64,000 bases of DNA from Skermanella stibiiresistens SB22 (GTDB taxonomy: Bacteria > Pseudomonadota > Alphaproteobacteria > Azospirillales > Azospirillaceae), in assembly GCF_000576635.1 (NCBI RefSeq), contig NZ_AVFL01000021.1:62001-126000 (forward strand), read 5' to 3'. Position numbers and translations under genes: made by a program. Position 1 is the first letter of the stretch. Each line of letters opens with the position of its first letter. This document shows positions 7,491 to 16,983 of the stretch, in pieces. The notes below the pieces were generated by a model. The model was not told where the DNA came from. It saw only the letters and a list, made by a program, of their open reading frames with translations, and did no database searches.

Positions 7491-8837
7491 ATGTCGGGAA
7501 CCCTGAGCGTGCTGCTGGTCGAGGACGACGACGCCGTGCGCGCGTCCAGCATCCAGACCTTCCAACTGGCCGGCATCGACGCCAAGGGCTTCGGCTCCGC
7601 GGAGCCGGTCAGGGACATGCTCCACCCCGATTTTCCCGCCGTCATCGTCACCGACGTGCGACTGCCCGGCATGAACGGCCTGGCCTTGCTCGAACACGCG
7701 ACGCGGGCCGATCCAAAGCTGCCGGTGGTGGTGATCACCGGTCACGGCGACATCTCCATGGCGGTGGAAGCCATGCGGATCGGCGCCTATGATTTCATCG
7801 AGAAGCCCTTTCCGACCGAGCGCCTCGTCAATTCGGTCCAGCGCGCGCTGGAGCGGCGCGCCCTGACGCTCGAGGTCGGCACGCTGCGCCGCAAGCTGTC
7901 CGACCGCGACGGCATCGAGACGGTGCTGCTCGGCCAGTCGCCCGCCATCCAGGAGGTCCGCCGCGTCATCCTCCAGGTGGCGGACGCAGCCGCCGACGTG
8001 CTGATCCTGGGCGAGACCGGGACAGGCAAGGAACTGGTCGCCCGCTGCCTCCATCAATTCTCGCCCCGCCGCGACAACAACTTCGTCGCCCTCAACTGCG
8101 GCGCCATGCCGGAGACGATGTTCGAGAGCGAGGTGTTCGGCCACGAGACCGGTGCCTTCACCGGCGCCAGCCGCCAGCGCGTCGGCCGGCTGGAACACGC
8201 CGACGGCGGCACCCTGCTGCTCGACGAGATCGAGAGCATGCCCCTGGCGCTCCAGGTCAAGCTGCTGCGCGCCGTGCAGGAACGCATGGTCGAACGGCTC
8301 GGCTCGAACAAGGAGATCCCGATCGACGTCCGGATCGTCGCCGCGACCAAGGAGGATCTGGCGGAACTGAGTCGTCAGCAACGCTTCCGCGCCGATCTGT
8401 ATTACAGGCTGAACGTCATCTCGGTGACCCTGCCGCCGCTCCGCGAGCGGCGCGAGGACATCCCGCTGCTGTTCGAGCATTTCGTGCTGCAGGGTGCCGC
8501 CCGCTTCCGCCGCGAGGCCCCCGTGCTGTCGAGCGGCCAGCGCCAGAAGCTGATGGCCTACGCGTGGCCCGGCAACGTCCGCGAGCTGCGCAATGTCGCC
8601 GACCGCTTCGTGCTGGGCGTCCACGGCAGCCCGCTCGACCTCACCAAGGCGGGCGCCGACGCCGAGCCGCCCTCCTTCGCGGAGCAGGTCGACGCCTTCG
8701 AGCGCGCGACCCTGGCCGAAGCGATGTCCCGCCACCAAGGCAACATCGCCGCCGTCAGCGATAGCCTCAAGCTTCCCCGCAAGACCCTCTACGACAAGCT
8801 GAAGCGCCTCAACCTGGCGATCGAGACGTTTCGGTAA
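7491..8837 (+). CDS. dctD: Sigma-54-dependent response regulator, DctD type
   Basis: A 448-residue NtrC-class activator. The receiver domain has the acidic pair Asp12/Asp13, phospho-acceptor Asp55 (VTDVRLPG) and the conserved Lys in IEKPF. The AAA+ domain has Walker A GETGTGKE (about 173), the sigma-54 contact loop GAFTGA (about 220) and Walker B TLLLDEIES. A Fis-type helix-turn-helix ends the protein (NIAAVSDSLKLPRKTLYDKL). I chose the ATG at 7491, eight bases after GGGAG, over the ATG at 7476. It follows dctA in the same direction and most likely activates it. The cognate sensor kinase DctB is not next to it. Confidence 0.92.
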   Translation: MSGTLSVLLVEDDDAVRASSIQTFQLAGIDAKGFGSAEPVRDMLHPDFPAVIVTDVRLPGMNGLALLEHATRADPKLPVVVITGHGDISMAVEAMRIGAYDFIEKPFPTERLVNSVQRALERRALTLEVGTLRRKLSDRDGIETVLLGQSPAIQEVRRVILQVADAAADVLILGETGTGKELVARCLHQFSPRRDNNFVALNCGAMPETMFESEVFGHETGAFTGASRQRVGRLEHADGGTLLLDEIESMPLALQVKLLRAVQERMVERLGSNKEIPIDVRIVAATKEDLAELSRQQRFRADLYYRLNVISVTLPPLRERREDIPLLFEHFVLQGAARFRREAPVLSSGQRQKLMAYAWPGNVRELRNVADRFVLGVHGSPLDLTKAGADAEPPSFAEQVDAFERATLAEAMSRHQGNIAAVSDSLKLPRKTLYDKLKRLNLAIETFR

Positions 8838-8934
8838 GGCTCTATCAGCGCGGATTGTTGGCGTCCCATGTCCTCCCCATATCCGAGGCCGGGTGGGCGT
8901 GCTGTCGGCGGTGCTGACCTAATCGAGCGATTGG

Positions 8935-9384
8935 TCAGTACCGCCGCACTTGCAAGACCTTCTTGGCTTGGTAGCGTTCGACGAACGCGTCGCGAATGCG
9001 GCGGAACTCGCTCGGCGGCAAATGACCGTAATGGAAGCGACCCGGCTGACGTGGAAGGTTCCGTAAGTCTTGCGGCCATAGGTCGATGTTGCACTCCGAA
9101 ATCAGCAACCATTGTGGGGCGGAATCCAGCCCGGCTTTTCGCTTGGCATGATCGGAAAGTTTAATCCCAACTTGATCGTCGCTTGGCGGCGAATGGGAAA
9201 TCGGGAGATAGACAACGTACTGATCCAGCTCGGAGCCCGGCTCGGTATCATCCTGCGACTTCTTCCTAAATGTCGCAACGACACACGCCGGATGATCCTT
9301 ATCAGCGGTCGGCGCATCCTTCCGTCGATGCCATCTGTATTCATACTGAACCACCAGACCGAGATCCAGTTCTGGCAGTGGCAT
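8935..9384 (-). CDS. Putative PemK/MazF-like toxin of a toxin-antitoxin pair
   Basis: A 149-residue protein of a family often annotated as growth inhibitor or PemK-like. The N-terminal GLVVQYEYRWHRRKD strand, a PACVVATF strand and YVVYLPISHSPP resemble the MazF/PemK beta-barrel layout, and the C-terminal YGHLPPSEFRRIRDAF helix matches the family ending. It would act as an mRNA endonuclease, but I do not see enough to name catalytic residues. It starts two bases after the stop of a Phd/YefM-type antitoxin, the usual order for such modules. Its base composition is lower in GC than the neighbouring dctD, suggesting transfer. Confidence 0.65.
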   Translation of the reverse strand: MPLPELDLGLVVQYEYRWHRRKDAPTADKDHPACVVATFRKKSQDDTEPGSELDQYVVYLPISHSPPSDDQVGIKLSDHAKRKAGLDSAPQWLLISECNIDLWPQDLRNLPRQPGRFHYGHLPPSEFRRIRDAFVERYQAKKVLQVRRY

Positions 9385-9386
9385 GC

Positions 9387-9638
9387 TCAGGCATCCTCGT
9401 CGAGATGGTTATATCTTGCGTCCATCTCGGAGTTTGCAATCTGCTCGACCAGCCATTCAGGCAAATCCTCGGTTGCCATGGCCCGCTTATCGCGTTTTTT
9501 CAAGCGCGCGTACTCTTCCGCCGATACGATGACAACTGACGGCTTGTTGTAATGTGAGACATACACAGGCTCTTCCTCAGCGATCGCTCTGTACTCGCCA
9601 AAGTTTTTCTGCACATCTCCTGAACTCACTTGCGGCAT
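9387..9638 (-). CDS. Phd/YefM-family antitoxin
   Basis: An 83-residue antitoxin. The N-terminal half has the Phd/YefM fold signature: SSGDVQKNFGEYRAIAEEEPVYVSHYNKPSVV followed by IVSAEEYARLK. This half binds DNA at its own promoter, and the C-terminal half (LPEWLVEQIANSEMD) would wrap the toxin. I chose the ATG at 9638 because GGAG sits six bases before it; longer in-frame starts at 9644, 9680 and 9737 exist. The toxin gene follows after two bases, so the pair is one autoregulated operon. Phd-type antitoxin with a PemK-like toxin is a mixed pairing. Confidence 0.85.
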   Translation of the reverse strand: MPQVSSGDVQKNFGEYRAIAEEEPVYVSHYNKPSVVIVSAEEYARLKKRDKRAMATEDLPEWLVEQIANSEMDARYNHLDEDA

Positions 9639-9747
9639 GGTCATCTCCACAGCATTCTCACGGCAAATCTTACGTAACATGTTGGCTATTGTCCAAGCCT
9701 GCTTATTCCAAGGCTGAAAAAAGGCTGGATCCAACATGTTTCGCTAA

Positions 9748-9873
9748 ACAGAGCCTTCGGTAATCACTCCCGAGATGGCCATCCGGCTGTCCAGATCGTT
9801 CGGCAGCCGTGCCGAGATCTGGCTGGCACTTCAATTCGATCACGACATGGCGAAGGCGGGAAGCCCCGCCTAG
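9748..9873 (+). pseudogene. Remnant of a HigA-type (XRE family) antitoxin, C-terminal end only
   Basis: An open frame of 41 codons, bounded by a TAA at 9745 and a TAG at 9871, reads VITPEMAIRLSRSFGS, then RAEIWLALQFDHDMAKAG. This is the conserved C-terminal helix region of HigA antitoxins (typically ITPEMALRLAKAFG and then ETWLNLQ.AYDLA.A). The helix-turn-helix N-terminus and any HigB toxin are missing upstream, where the Phd/PemK module now lies on the other strand. No start codon or ribosome site supports expression, so I read it as a decayed piece of a second toxin-antitoxin module. Confidence 0.75.
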
Positions 9874-9900
9874 AGAAGTTCCCGTCTAGAGAGGTTTCCG
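9870..9900. repeat. Imperfect tandem repeat, two 15-base units
   Basis: CTAGAGAAGTTCCCG (9870-9884) and CTAGAGAGGTTTCCG (9886-9900) match at 13 of 15 positions with a period of 16. They abut the end of the HigA remnant. Confidence 0.6.
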
Positions 9901-9978
9901 ATCAGGATGGGGGGCGTGCTTCCATAGGGGCCGATCTTCCTCTTGAAGCAACATTCCGGGCGGGCTTTCACCCCTTTC

Positions 9979-10006
9979 GTCATGCGCGGACTTGATCCGC
10001 GCATCT
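9979..10006 (+). repeat. REP-like palindromic unit, left copy
   Basis: A 28-base unit containing the self-pairing core ATGCGCGGA-CTTGA-TCCGCGCAT. Its exact reverse complement lies at 10072-10099, so the two units can also pair with each other. Units with this kind of core are scattered through many alphaproteobacterial genomes between genes. Confidence 0.8.
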
Positions 10007-10071
10007 GTAATCCGGAGTTCAGCGAACGAAAACAAACTGAGGTGGAAATCCTCATATCGGTTTCCGCTCGG

Positions 10072-10099
10072 AGATGCGCGGATCAAGTCCGCGCATGAC
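10072..10099 (-). repeat. REP-like palindromic unit, right copy
   Basis: The exact 28-base reverse complement of 9979-10006, separated from it by 65 bases. The arrangement is like a bacterial interspersed mosaic element: two REP hairpins head to head. Confidence 0.8.
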
Positions 10100-10196
10100 G
10101 AAGAGAGTGGAAGAGACGGAACGTCCTTGAGGCTCAAAAACCATGTCCGCGCCGATCGAACCTGATCCGGGGATGCAAGCTGATCGAAAACCGCCC

Positions 10197-10628
10197 TTAA
10201 ACCTGCTTGCGCTCGATCTCCACGCCGATGCTGGCGGCTTCGGCGAAGACGTCCAGCTTCTCGACGCGCACCGTGGCGACCTTGACGCGGCGGTCGATCA
10301 GCAGGCGCTCGGCGATGCGCTCCGCCAGCGTCTCGCACAGGTTGACATGGCCGGCGCCGACGATCTCCTTGGCGGCCGCGATCATGGTGTCATAGGACAC
10401 AACGTCGGCCAACTGGTCCCGCGACGGGCCGGGACGCAGCTCGACTTGGAGGTCCAGGTTGACGCGGATGCGCTGCGGCTTCTCCCGTTCGTGATCATAG
10501 GCGCCGATTTGCGCGTCGAGCACGAGGTCACGGATGAAGACGCGGGTGAGAGCGCGCTCGGCGGACTGGCGCGCCACCGGGGCGACGACTTGGGCGAAAA
10601 GCTTGTTCATGGCGCGCTGCTTTACCAT
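10197..10628 (-). CDS. folB: Dihydroneopterin aldolase FolB
   Basis: A 143-residue cytosolic enzyme that cleaves 7,8-dihydroneopterin to 6-hydroxymethyl-dihydropterin in folate synthesis. Family motifs are visible: VFIRDLVLDAQIGAYDHER near the N-terminus (substrate-binding Glu in the loop), VSYDTMIAAAKEIV in the centre, and NLCETLAERIAERLL followed by VRVEKLDVF. I kept the first ATG (10628), which has AAGGGG five bases before it; ATG 10610 has no site. It lies 48 bases downstream of ccrM and may be read with it. Confidence 0.92.
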   Translation of the reverse strand: MVKQRAMNKLFAQVVAPVARQSAERALTRVFIRDLVLDAQIGAYDHEREKPQRIRVNLDLQVELRPGPSRDQLADVVSYDTMIAAAKEIVGAGHVNLCETLAERIAERLLIDRRVKVATVRVEKLDVFAEAASIGVEIERKQV

Positions 10629-10676
10629 TCCGGCCCCTTCAAGCCAAGCGTCGGCGATGAGATAATAAAGGGTTTA

Positions 10677-12529
<1,853 letters not shown>

Positions 12530-12622
12530 CGGGGGACCGTTCGGGTTGCGCCGCCGCCGGGGACCCGGCGCGGCTGTCCGGCGGTGATAGCCCAGCCGTC
12601 CCGGCCAAGCCAGTGTTCCCCG

Positions 12623-14221
12623 TCAGATCAGCGCCACCTTGAGGTGATCGGCCAACCGCAGCGCCAAGGCCACGATGTTGATCGTCAGCATGGCGCAGCC
12701 TCCGGTCGGCACCACGGAGCCGCCGGCGACGAACAGGTTCGACAGTCCGTGCACCCGGCAATCACCGTCGACCACGCCGGTCTTGGGATCGGCGCTCATC
12801 CGGGTGGTGCCCATATAGTGGCTGGACTGGTGGATGGTGTCGGGCCACGGCTGTTCCGGACCCGCCGGGATCAGCTGGAGCCGCCCACCACCTCCCGCAC
12901 CCATGCCGCGGGCGACGAGGTCCTGGCCGGACGCCCAGGTCCGCTTGTCCAGCTCCGTGGTCCGCCAATCCACCACCATGCGGCGCAGGCCCAGCGCGTC
13001 CCGGTCGTCTCCCAGCATGATCCTGCTGTCGGGGTTGGGAACCTGCTCGAAGAAATGCTGGACCTCGTAGACGCTGGACGCGCTCTTGTCGTTGAACCAG
13101 CGGTTCCAGGTTCCCTTGAGCGCGGAGCCGAAATCTCCCAGCAGGGTCTCGACATCGTGGCGCAGGTGCTCCGATACCTGGCGGTGCTTCAACCGGGCCA
13201 CCAGATGCCGAAGCGCCTGATAGCCCGCCGTCTCCTCGCCATCGAAGGTCTGGTTGATGAAGGCGACATAGTTGCCGATGCCCTCGGCCTCCTGTCGCGC
13301 CGGGGTTGGCTGGAACCCGATCAGCATGTCGACCCAGGTGGGGGCCAGCCGGTCGGCCCAGCCCTCCGGATCATAGAAGCGGTAGACGTCGATCGCGTCG
13401 GGGATCATCACGCGGCCGGCGACCATGTTGAGGTGTTCCATGAAGTACCGGCCGACGACATCGTGGCCGTTGGCCAGTCCCGCCGGCGCCTTGTCGTTGG
13501 ACAGCAACAGCAGCCGCGCGTTCTCGATGCCGGCGGCCAGCACGACGGCGCGGGCCTTGATGGTGTGGGTGTGGCCCGTCAGCGTCCTGACGTCCAGTTC
13601 GGTGACCTTTCGCAGGTCGTCGTCCGTCCGCAACGCCACGGCGGTCCCATTCAGCATCACGGTGACGTTGCCGGCATCCGGTTCGAAATCGGCTTTGTAG
13701 CGATGGCCGAAATGGGTCCGTGGGCTGCGCTGATAAACCTTCTCCTGGACCAGGCTCTTGTCCAGCGGCAGCCGATAGGCCGCGAAGTCCGGTTCCACCC
13801 CCGCCCACTCGTCGGCGTCGAAACCATGGCCGCCCAGTTGGAACAGCGGCTTGGCGCGGTTCCAGTAAGGCTTCAACTCGGCATGCCCGATCGGCCAGCC
13901 GGAGAGCGGCACCCAGGGACGATCCTGGAAGTCGATCGGGTCCAGCGGCGCGCAGTTGCCGCCCCAGAGGCTGGTCATGCCGCCGAACAGGCGGGCGCGG
14001 AAGCTTTCCAGGTCCAGGATCAGGTCGGACTGGTTGCCGGCCACGTTCAAGGCCGCCGTGTCGGCCTGGAAGTCCATTCCGCCGCTTTCCAGCAGGATGA
14101 CCTTGAAGGGAGACCCCAGCATCTCGCGCGCGATGGAGATGCCGGCGGCGCCAGCGCCAACGATGCACAGGTCGGCGTCGAACCGCTCCCCATCGGAGAG
14201 TTGGCGAAGATCAAGGAACAT
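12623..14221 (-). CDS. GMC-family FAD-dependent oxidoreductase
   Basis: A 532-residue flavoprotein. The N-terminal Rossmann motif is CIVGAGAAGISIAREM, followed by an acidic strand end (LLESGG) and the FGGMTSLWGGNC segment that contacts FAD. The C-terminal part has HYMGTTRMSADPKTGVVDGDC and a closing FAD loop, VAGGSVVPTGGCAMLT, as in glucose-methanol-choline oxidoreductases. It likely oxidises an alcohol or sugar hydroxyl, but the substrate is unknown. It follows a family 2 glycosyltransferase gene by 59 bases on the same strand, so the two may act on the same glycan or glycolipid. No signal peptide is visible, so it is probably cytosolic. Confidence 0.85.
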   Translation of the reverse strand: MFLDLRQLSDGERFDADLCIVGAGAAGISIAREMLGSPFKVILLESGGMDFQADTAALNVAGNQSDLILDLESFRARLFGGMTSLWGGNCAPLDPIDFQDRPWVPLSGWPIGHAELKPYWNRAKPLFQLGGHGFDADEWAGVEPDFAAYRLPLDKSLVQEKVYQRSPRTHFGHRYKADFEPDAGNVTVMLNGTAVALRTDDDLRKVTELDVRTLTGHTHTIKARAVVLAAGIENARLLLLSNDKAPAGLANGHDVVGRYFMEHLNMVAGRVMIPDAIDVYRFYDPEGWADRLAPTWVDMLIGFQPTPARQEAEGIGNYVAFINQTFDGEETAGYQALRHLVARLKHRQVSEHLRHDVETLLGDFGSALKGTWNRWFNDKSASSVYEVQHFFEQVPNPDSRIMLGDDRDALGLRRMVVDWRTTELDKRTWASGQDLVARGMGAGGGGRLQLIPAGPEQPWPDTIHQSSHYMGTTRMSADPKTGVVDGDCRVHGLSNLFVAGGSVVPTGGCAMLTINIVALALRLADHLKVALI

Positions 14222-14280
14222 GGGCTACCCGACGACGTGCGATGCAAACTGAAGGTTTGGGTACCATGTGGTCGACGCGA

Positions 14281-15300
14281 TCATAGGGCCGGACCGCCGT
14301 GGTGGCCGATATGCGTCACATCCAGGAACTTGCGCGCGACACCCCGCAGCGCCACCCGGGACCGGCGGCCGGCCGCGCGGCCCAGACGCTTCGACATGCG
14401 GGGAACGCTGAAGAACGGATTGCACAGCAACGCGAGCGTCAGGCACAGCGCCGCCTGGGAGACCCTCTTCTCCGCGTGGTGGACGCTGGCGTTGCGATAG
14501 TTCTGCCGCGCCTTGCCGTCGATCCATTCCAGGAAGCGGATGAAATCCGGAGCGCTGTCGAGCGCCCCCATGAACTCCTCGGGGGTGCGCATGGGCCGCC
14601 CGGCCAGGATGGCCCGGTTGCGGGCCTCGATGTAGCGGATCAGCCGAATCTGGTGCGCGGCCTTGCCCGACGTGATGCTGCCGCCATGGACGCGGTAGTC
14701 GGTCAGGATGGTCGGCAGCACCCGCGCCTGCCCACGGGCCGTCATGCGGTGGAGAAGCTCCAGGTCCTCGGCGGAATTGAAGAACGGATCATAGCCGCCG
14801 ATCTCGAGCGCGATGTCGCGCCGGAACATGACGGTCGGTCCCTGGATCACGAACATGGAGCCGGCCAAGCGGGTTTCCTCGAACTCGGCCGCTGTCGTCG
14901 GTCCCGTTCGCAGCGTGCGCAGAGGCTTGCCCGCTCGATCGACCAGACGGGCGAAACCACCCCACAGAACGACCGATGGGTCCTGTTCCGCCGCCCTGAT
15001 CTGAAGCTCCAGCCGGGCCGGCACCATCACGTCATCGGCGTCCAGCCGGGCGATCCACGGGTATTTGGCCTGGAACAGGCCGACGTTGCAGTTGCGGCTG
15101 ATGTTTCGGCTGTTGTTTCGAAGCAGCCTGATCCGGTCGTCCTGGCGCGCCAGCCGTTCCACGATTTCGATGGTCGCGTCGGTCGAGCCATCGTCGCACA
15201 CCAGCAACTCGAAATGCGGGTATGTCTGGGCCCTGACGCTTTCGATCGCTTGCTCGATGAATTCGGCGGAGTTGTAGGACGGCATGACGACTGAGATCAT
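14281..15300 (-). CDS. Family 2 glycosyltransferase
   Basis: A 339-residue GT-A transferase. It begins MISVVMPSYNSAEFIEQAI, the usual opening of family 2 enzymes. The nucleotide-sugar region shows CDDGSTD (about 40), the metal-binding LDADD motif near 90 and a PTVMFRR acceptor region near 160. I chose ATG 15300 because the family starts here; a longer frame from 15360 adds 20 residues without family support. The region before it is AT-rich and probably holds the promoter. The C-terminal tail has a basic stretch (RLGRAAGRRSRVALR), perhaps membrane-associated. Donor and acceptor sugars are unknown. Confidence 0.87.
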   Translation of the reverse strand: MISVVMPSYNSAEFIEQAIESVRAQTYPHFELLVCDDGSTDATIEIVERLARQDDRIRLLRNNSRNISRNCNVGLFQAKYPWIARLDADDVMVPARLELQIRAAEQDPSVVLWGGFARLVDRAGKPLRTLRTGPTTAAEFEETRLAGSMFVIQGPTVMFRRDIALEIGGYDPFFNSAEDLELLHRMTARGQARVLPTILTDYRVHGGSITSGKAAHQIRLIRYIEARNRAILAGRPMRTPEEFMGALDSAPDFIRFLEWIDGKARQNYRNASVHHAEKRVSQAALCLTLALLCNPFFSVPRMSKRLGRAAGRRSRVALRGVARKFLDVTHIGHHGGPAL

Positions 15301-15555
15301 GGCGGATATACCCTGCTTTTTTAGACTTAAATTTGTCTCCCTTGATAGCAGGCATGACATTCGGCGTACGCGTCCTAATCGGCCCTAGAACACCCGGCGT
15401 AAAAGTAACCAATCCAGATGATGTTGCAAATTTACCGGGCAATTCGCGCGCTTTCGTGTGACGCGCCCAAGAGACTGGTTTGGCGCGGGATTTTGCCCTG
15501 AATAAGCCATAATGTTCACTTTACGTTCCGAGTTTTGGCGGTTATCCTGATCGGC

Positions 15556-16647
15556 ATGGACGAGATCGCGCGCAGGGCTCTGAAGGGGCGGGGTGCCATC
15601 GGGAACGAGAGTTCGCGCTTCGAGCGCGAGCGCCGCGTACTGGTCGATGACGGCTGGTCAGGAGCTTGGGTCCCTGGTGGCGACGAGGATCCGCCGCCGC
15701 TCCGGACCACCGTGTCCGACGACGCCTCGCGGACGATCATCGCGCGCAATGACTCGCCCGATATCCCGTTCGAGCAATCTTTGAACCCGTACAAGGGTTG
15801 CGAGCACGCCTGCATCTATTGCTTCGCCCGGCCGACCCACGCCTATCTAGGCCTGTCGCCTGGTCTCGACTTCGAGACCCGGCTGTTCCGCAAGAGGAAC
15901 GCCGCCGACTTACTGGCCAAGGAACTGCGGGCCAAGTCCTACACTTGCCGGCCCTTGGCGATCGGAGCCAACACCGACCCGTACCAGCCGATCGAGCGGG
16001 ATGAGCGGATCACCCGCTCGGTGCTGGAGGTCTGCCGCGACTTCAACCAGCCGATCGGCATCATCACCAAGTCGGGCTTGGTGACCCGCGATCTCGACAT
16101 CCTGGCGCCCATGGCGGCCAAGGGGCTGGCCAATGTCTCGGTCTCGATCACCACGCTCGACCGCGACCTCGCCCGCCGGATGGAACCGCGCGCCAGCACG
16201 CCGCCCAAGCGGCTGACGGCCGTGCGGGAACTGGTCGCGGCGGGAGTGCCGGTGTCGGTGCTCGCCAGCCCGATGATCCCCGGCCTCAACGACCACGAGA
16301 TGGAGGCGATCCTCGAGGCCGCCGCCGGGGCGGGCGCCACGGGGGCCAGCTATATCTTGCTTCGCCTGCCGCTGGAGATCAAAGACCTGTTCGAGGAATG
16401 GCTGCGCGAGCACGTACCCGACCGGGCCGCCCGCGTGCTGAGCCTGATCCGTCAGGCGCGGGCTGGGGCGCTGTACCAATCGGACTTCGGCACCCGCATG
16501 ACCGGGACCGGTCCGATCGCGGACCTGCTGTCGCGGCGCTTCAAGCTCGCCACCCGGCGCCTGGGGCTGGGCGGCCGGCGATGGGAACTCGACTGTTCCC
16601 AGTTCAAGCCGCCGCCGATGAGGGGCGACCAGCTGGCGCTGCTTTAG
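15556..16647 (+). CDS. PA0069-family radical SAM protein
   Basis: A 363-residue radical SAM protein. The iron-sulfur motif is CEHACIYCFAR (C-x3-C-x2-C) near residue 85, followed by THAYLGLSPG and the partner-region motif GANTDPYQPIER. The opening RRALKGRGAIGN is typical of this SplB-like family, whose reaction is not established. I took the ATG at 15556; a TTG at 15535 would add seven residues. It is transcribed alone, with AT-rich DNA before it and a tRNA on the other strand after it. Confidence 0.9.
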   Translation: MDEIARRALKGRGAIGNESSRFERERRVLVDDGWSGAWVPGGDEDPPPLRTTVSDDASRTIIARNDSPDIPFEQSLNPYKGCEHACIYCFARPTHAYLGLSPGLDFETRLFRKRNAADLLAKELRAKSYTCRPLAIGANTDPYQPIERDERITRSVLEVCRDFNQPIGIITKSGLVTRDLDILAPMAAKGLANVSVSITTLDRDLARRMEPRASTPPKRLTAVRELVAAGVPVSVLASPMIPGLNDHEMEAILEAAAGAGATGASYILLRLPLEIKDLFEEWLREHVPDRAARVLSLIRQARAGALYQSDFGTRMTGTGPIADLLSRRFKLATRRLGLGGRRWELDCSQFKPPPMRGDQLALL

Positions 16648-16749
16648 ATTTTCCTCCGGCACACGACGCCGATCCACCGAGAGCGGAACTATTTCACCAG
16701 GTGTTCTGCCGACCTACGGCTACTGATTTATGATTGAATATCGGGGGGA

Positions 16750-16824
16750 TGGTGGGCGGTACTGGGATTGAACCAGTGACCCTTCGCGTGTGAAGCGAAT
16801 GCTCTCCCGCTGAGCTAACCGCCC
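16750..16824 (-). tRNA. tRNA-Val (anticodon CAC)
   Basis: A complete cloverleaf on the minus strand: acceptor GGGCGGT/ACCGCCC, D arm GCTC/GAGC, anticodon stem TTCGC/GCGAA with loop TTCACAC, and a T arm with TTCAATC. The 3' CCA is encoded (16750-16752). It reads the GTG codon, which is abundant in this GC-rich genome. Confidence 0.97.
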
Positions 16825-16983
16825 ATCCGTGTTCCGCCGGGGCAAAAGCCCGTCCGTGCGGCGGAGGCCCTATTTATTCGGGGCCGCGGTCAATGTCAAG
16901 CGCCGGAAGCGTGGTTTTGAATTTGCCGGGATGGGGCCGAGCCCCACATGCATGGGGTGGTTCGATCAACAGGAGGCTACCCC

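Larger units (their letters stand above)
9874..10196. other. Intergenic region with repeats, about 320 bases
   Basis: Between the HigA remnant and folB there is no convincing gene. The stretch holds a tandem repeat (9870-9900) and a pair of REP-like units in opposite orientation (9979-10006 and 10072-10099). The 65 bases between the two units show no recognisable motif. The region looks like a landing site for small mobile sequences. Confidence 0.6.

Noticed and set aside
16825-16983. A possible promoter for tRNA-Val (TTGACC on the minus strand near 16890).
   Set aside because: The only AT-rich element downstream is too close for a -10 box, so no convincing pair exists.
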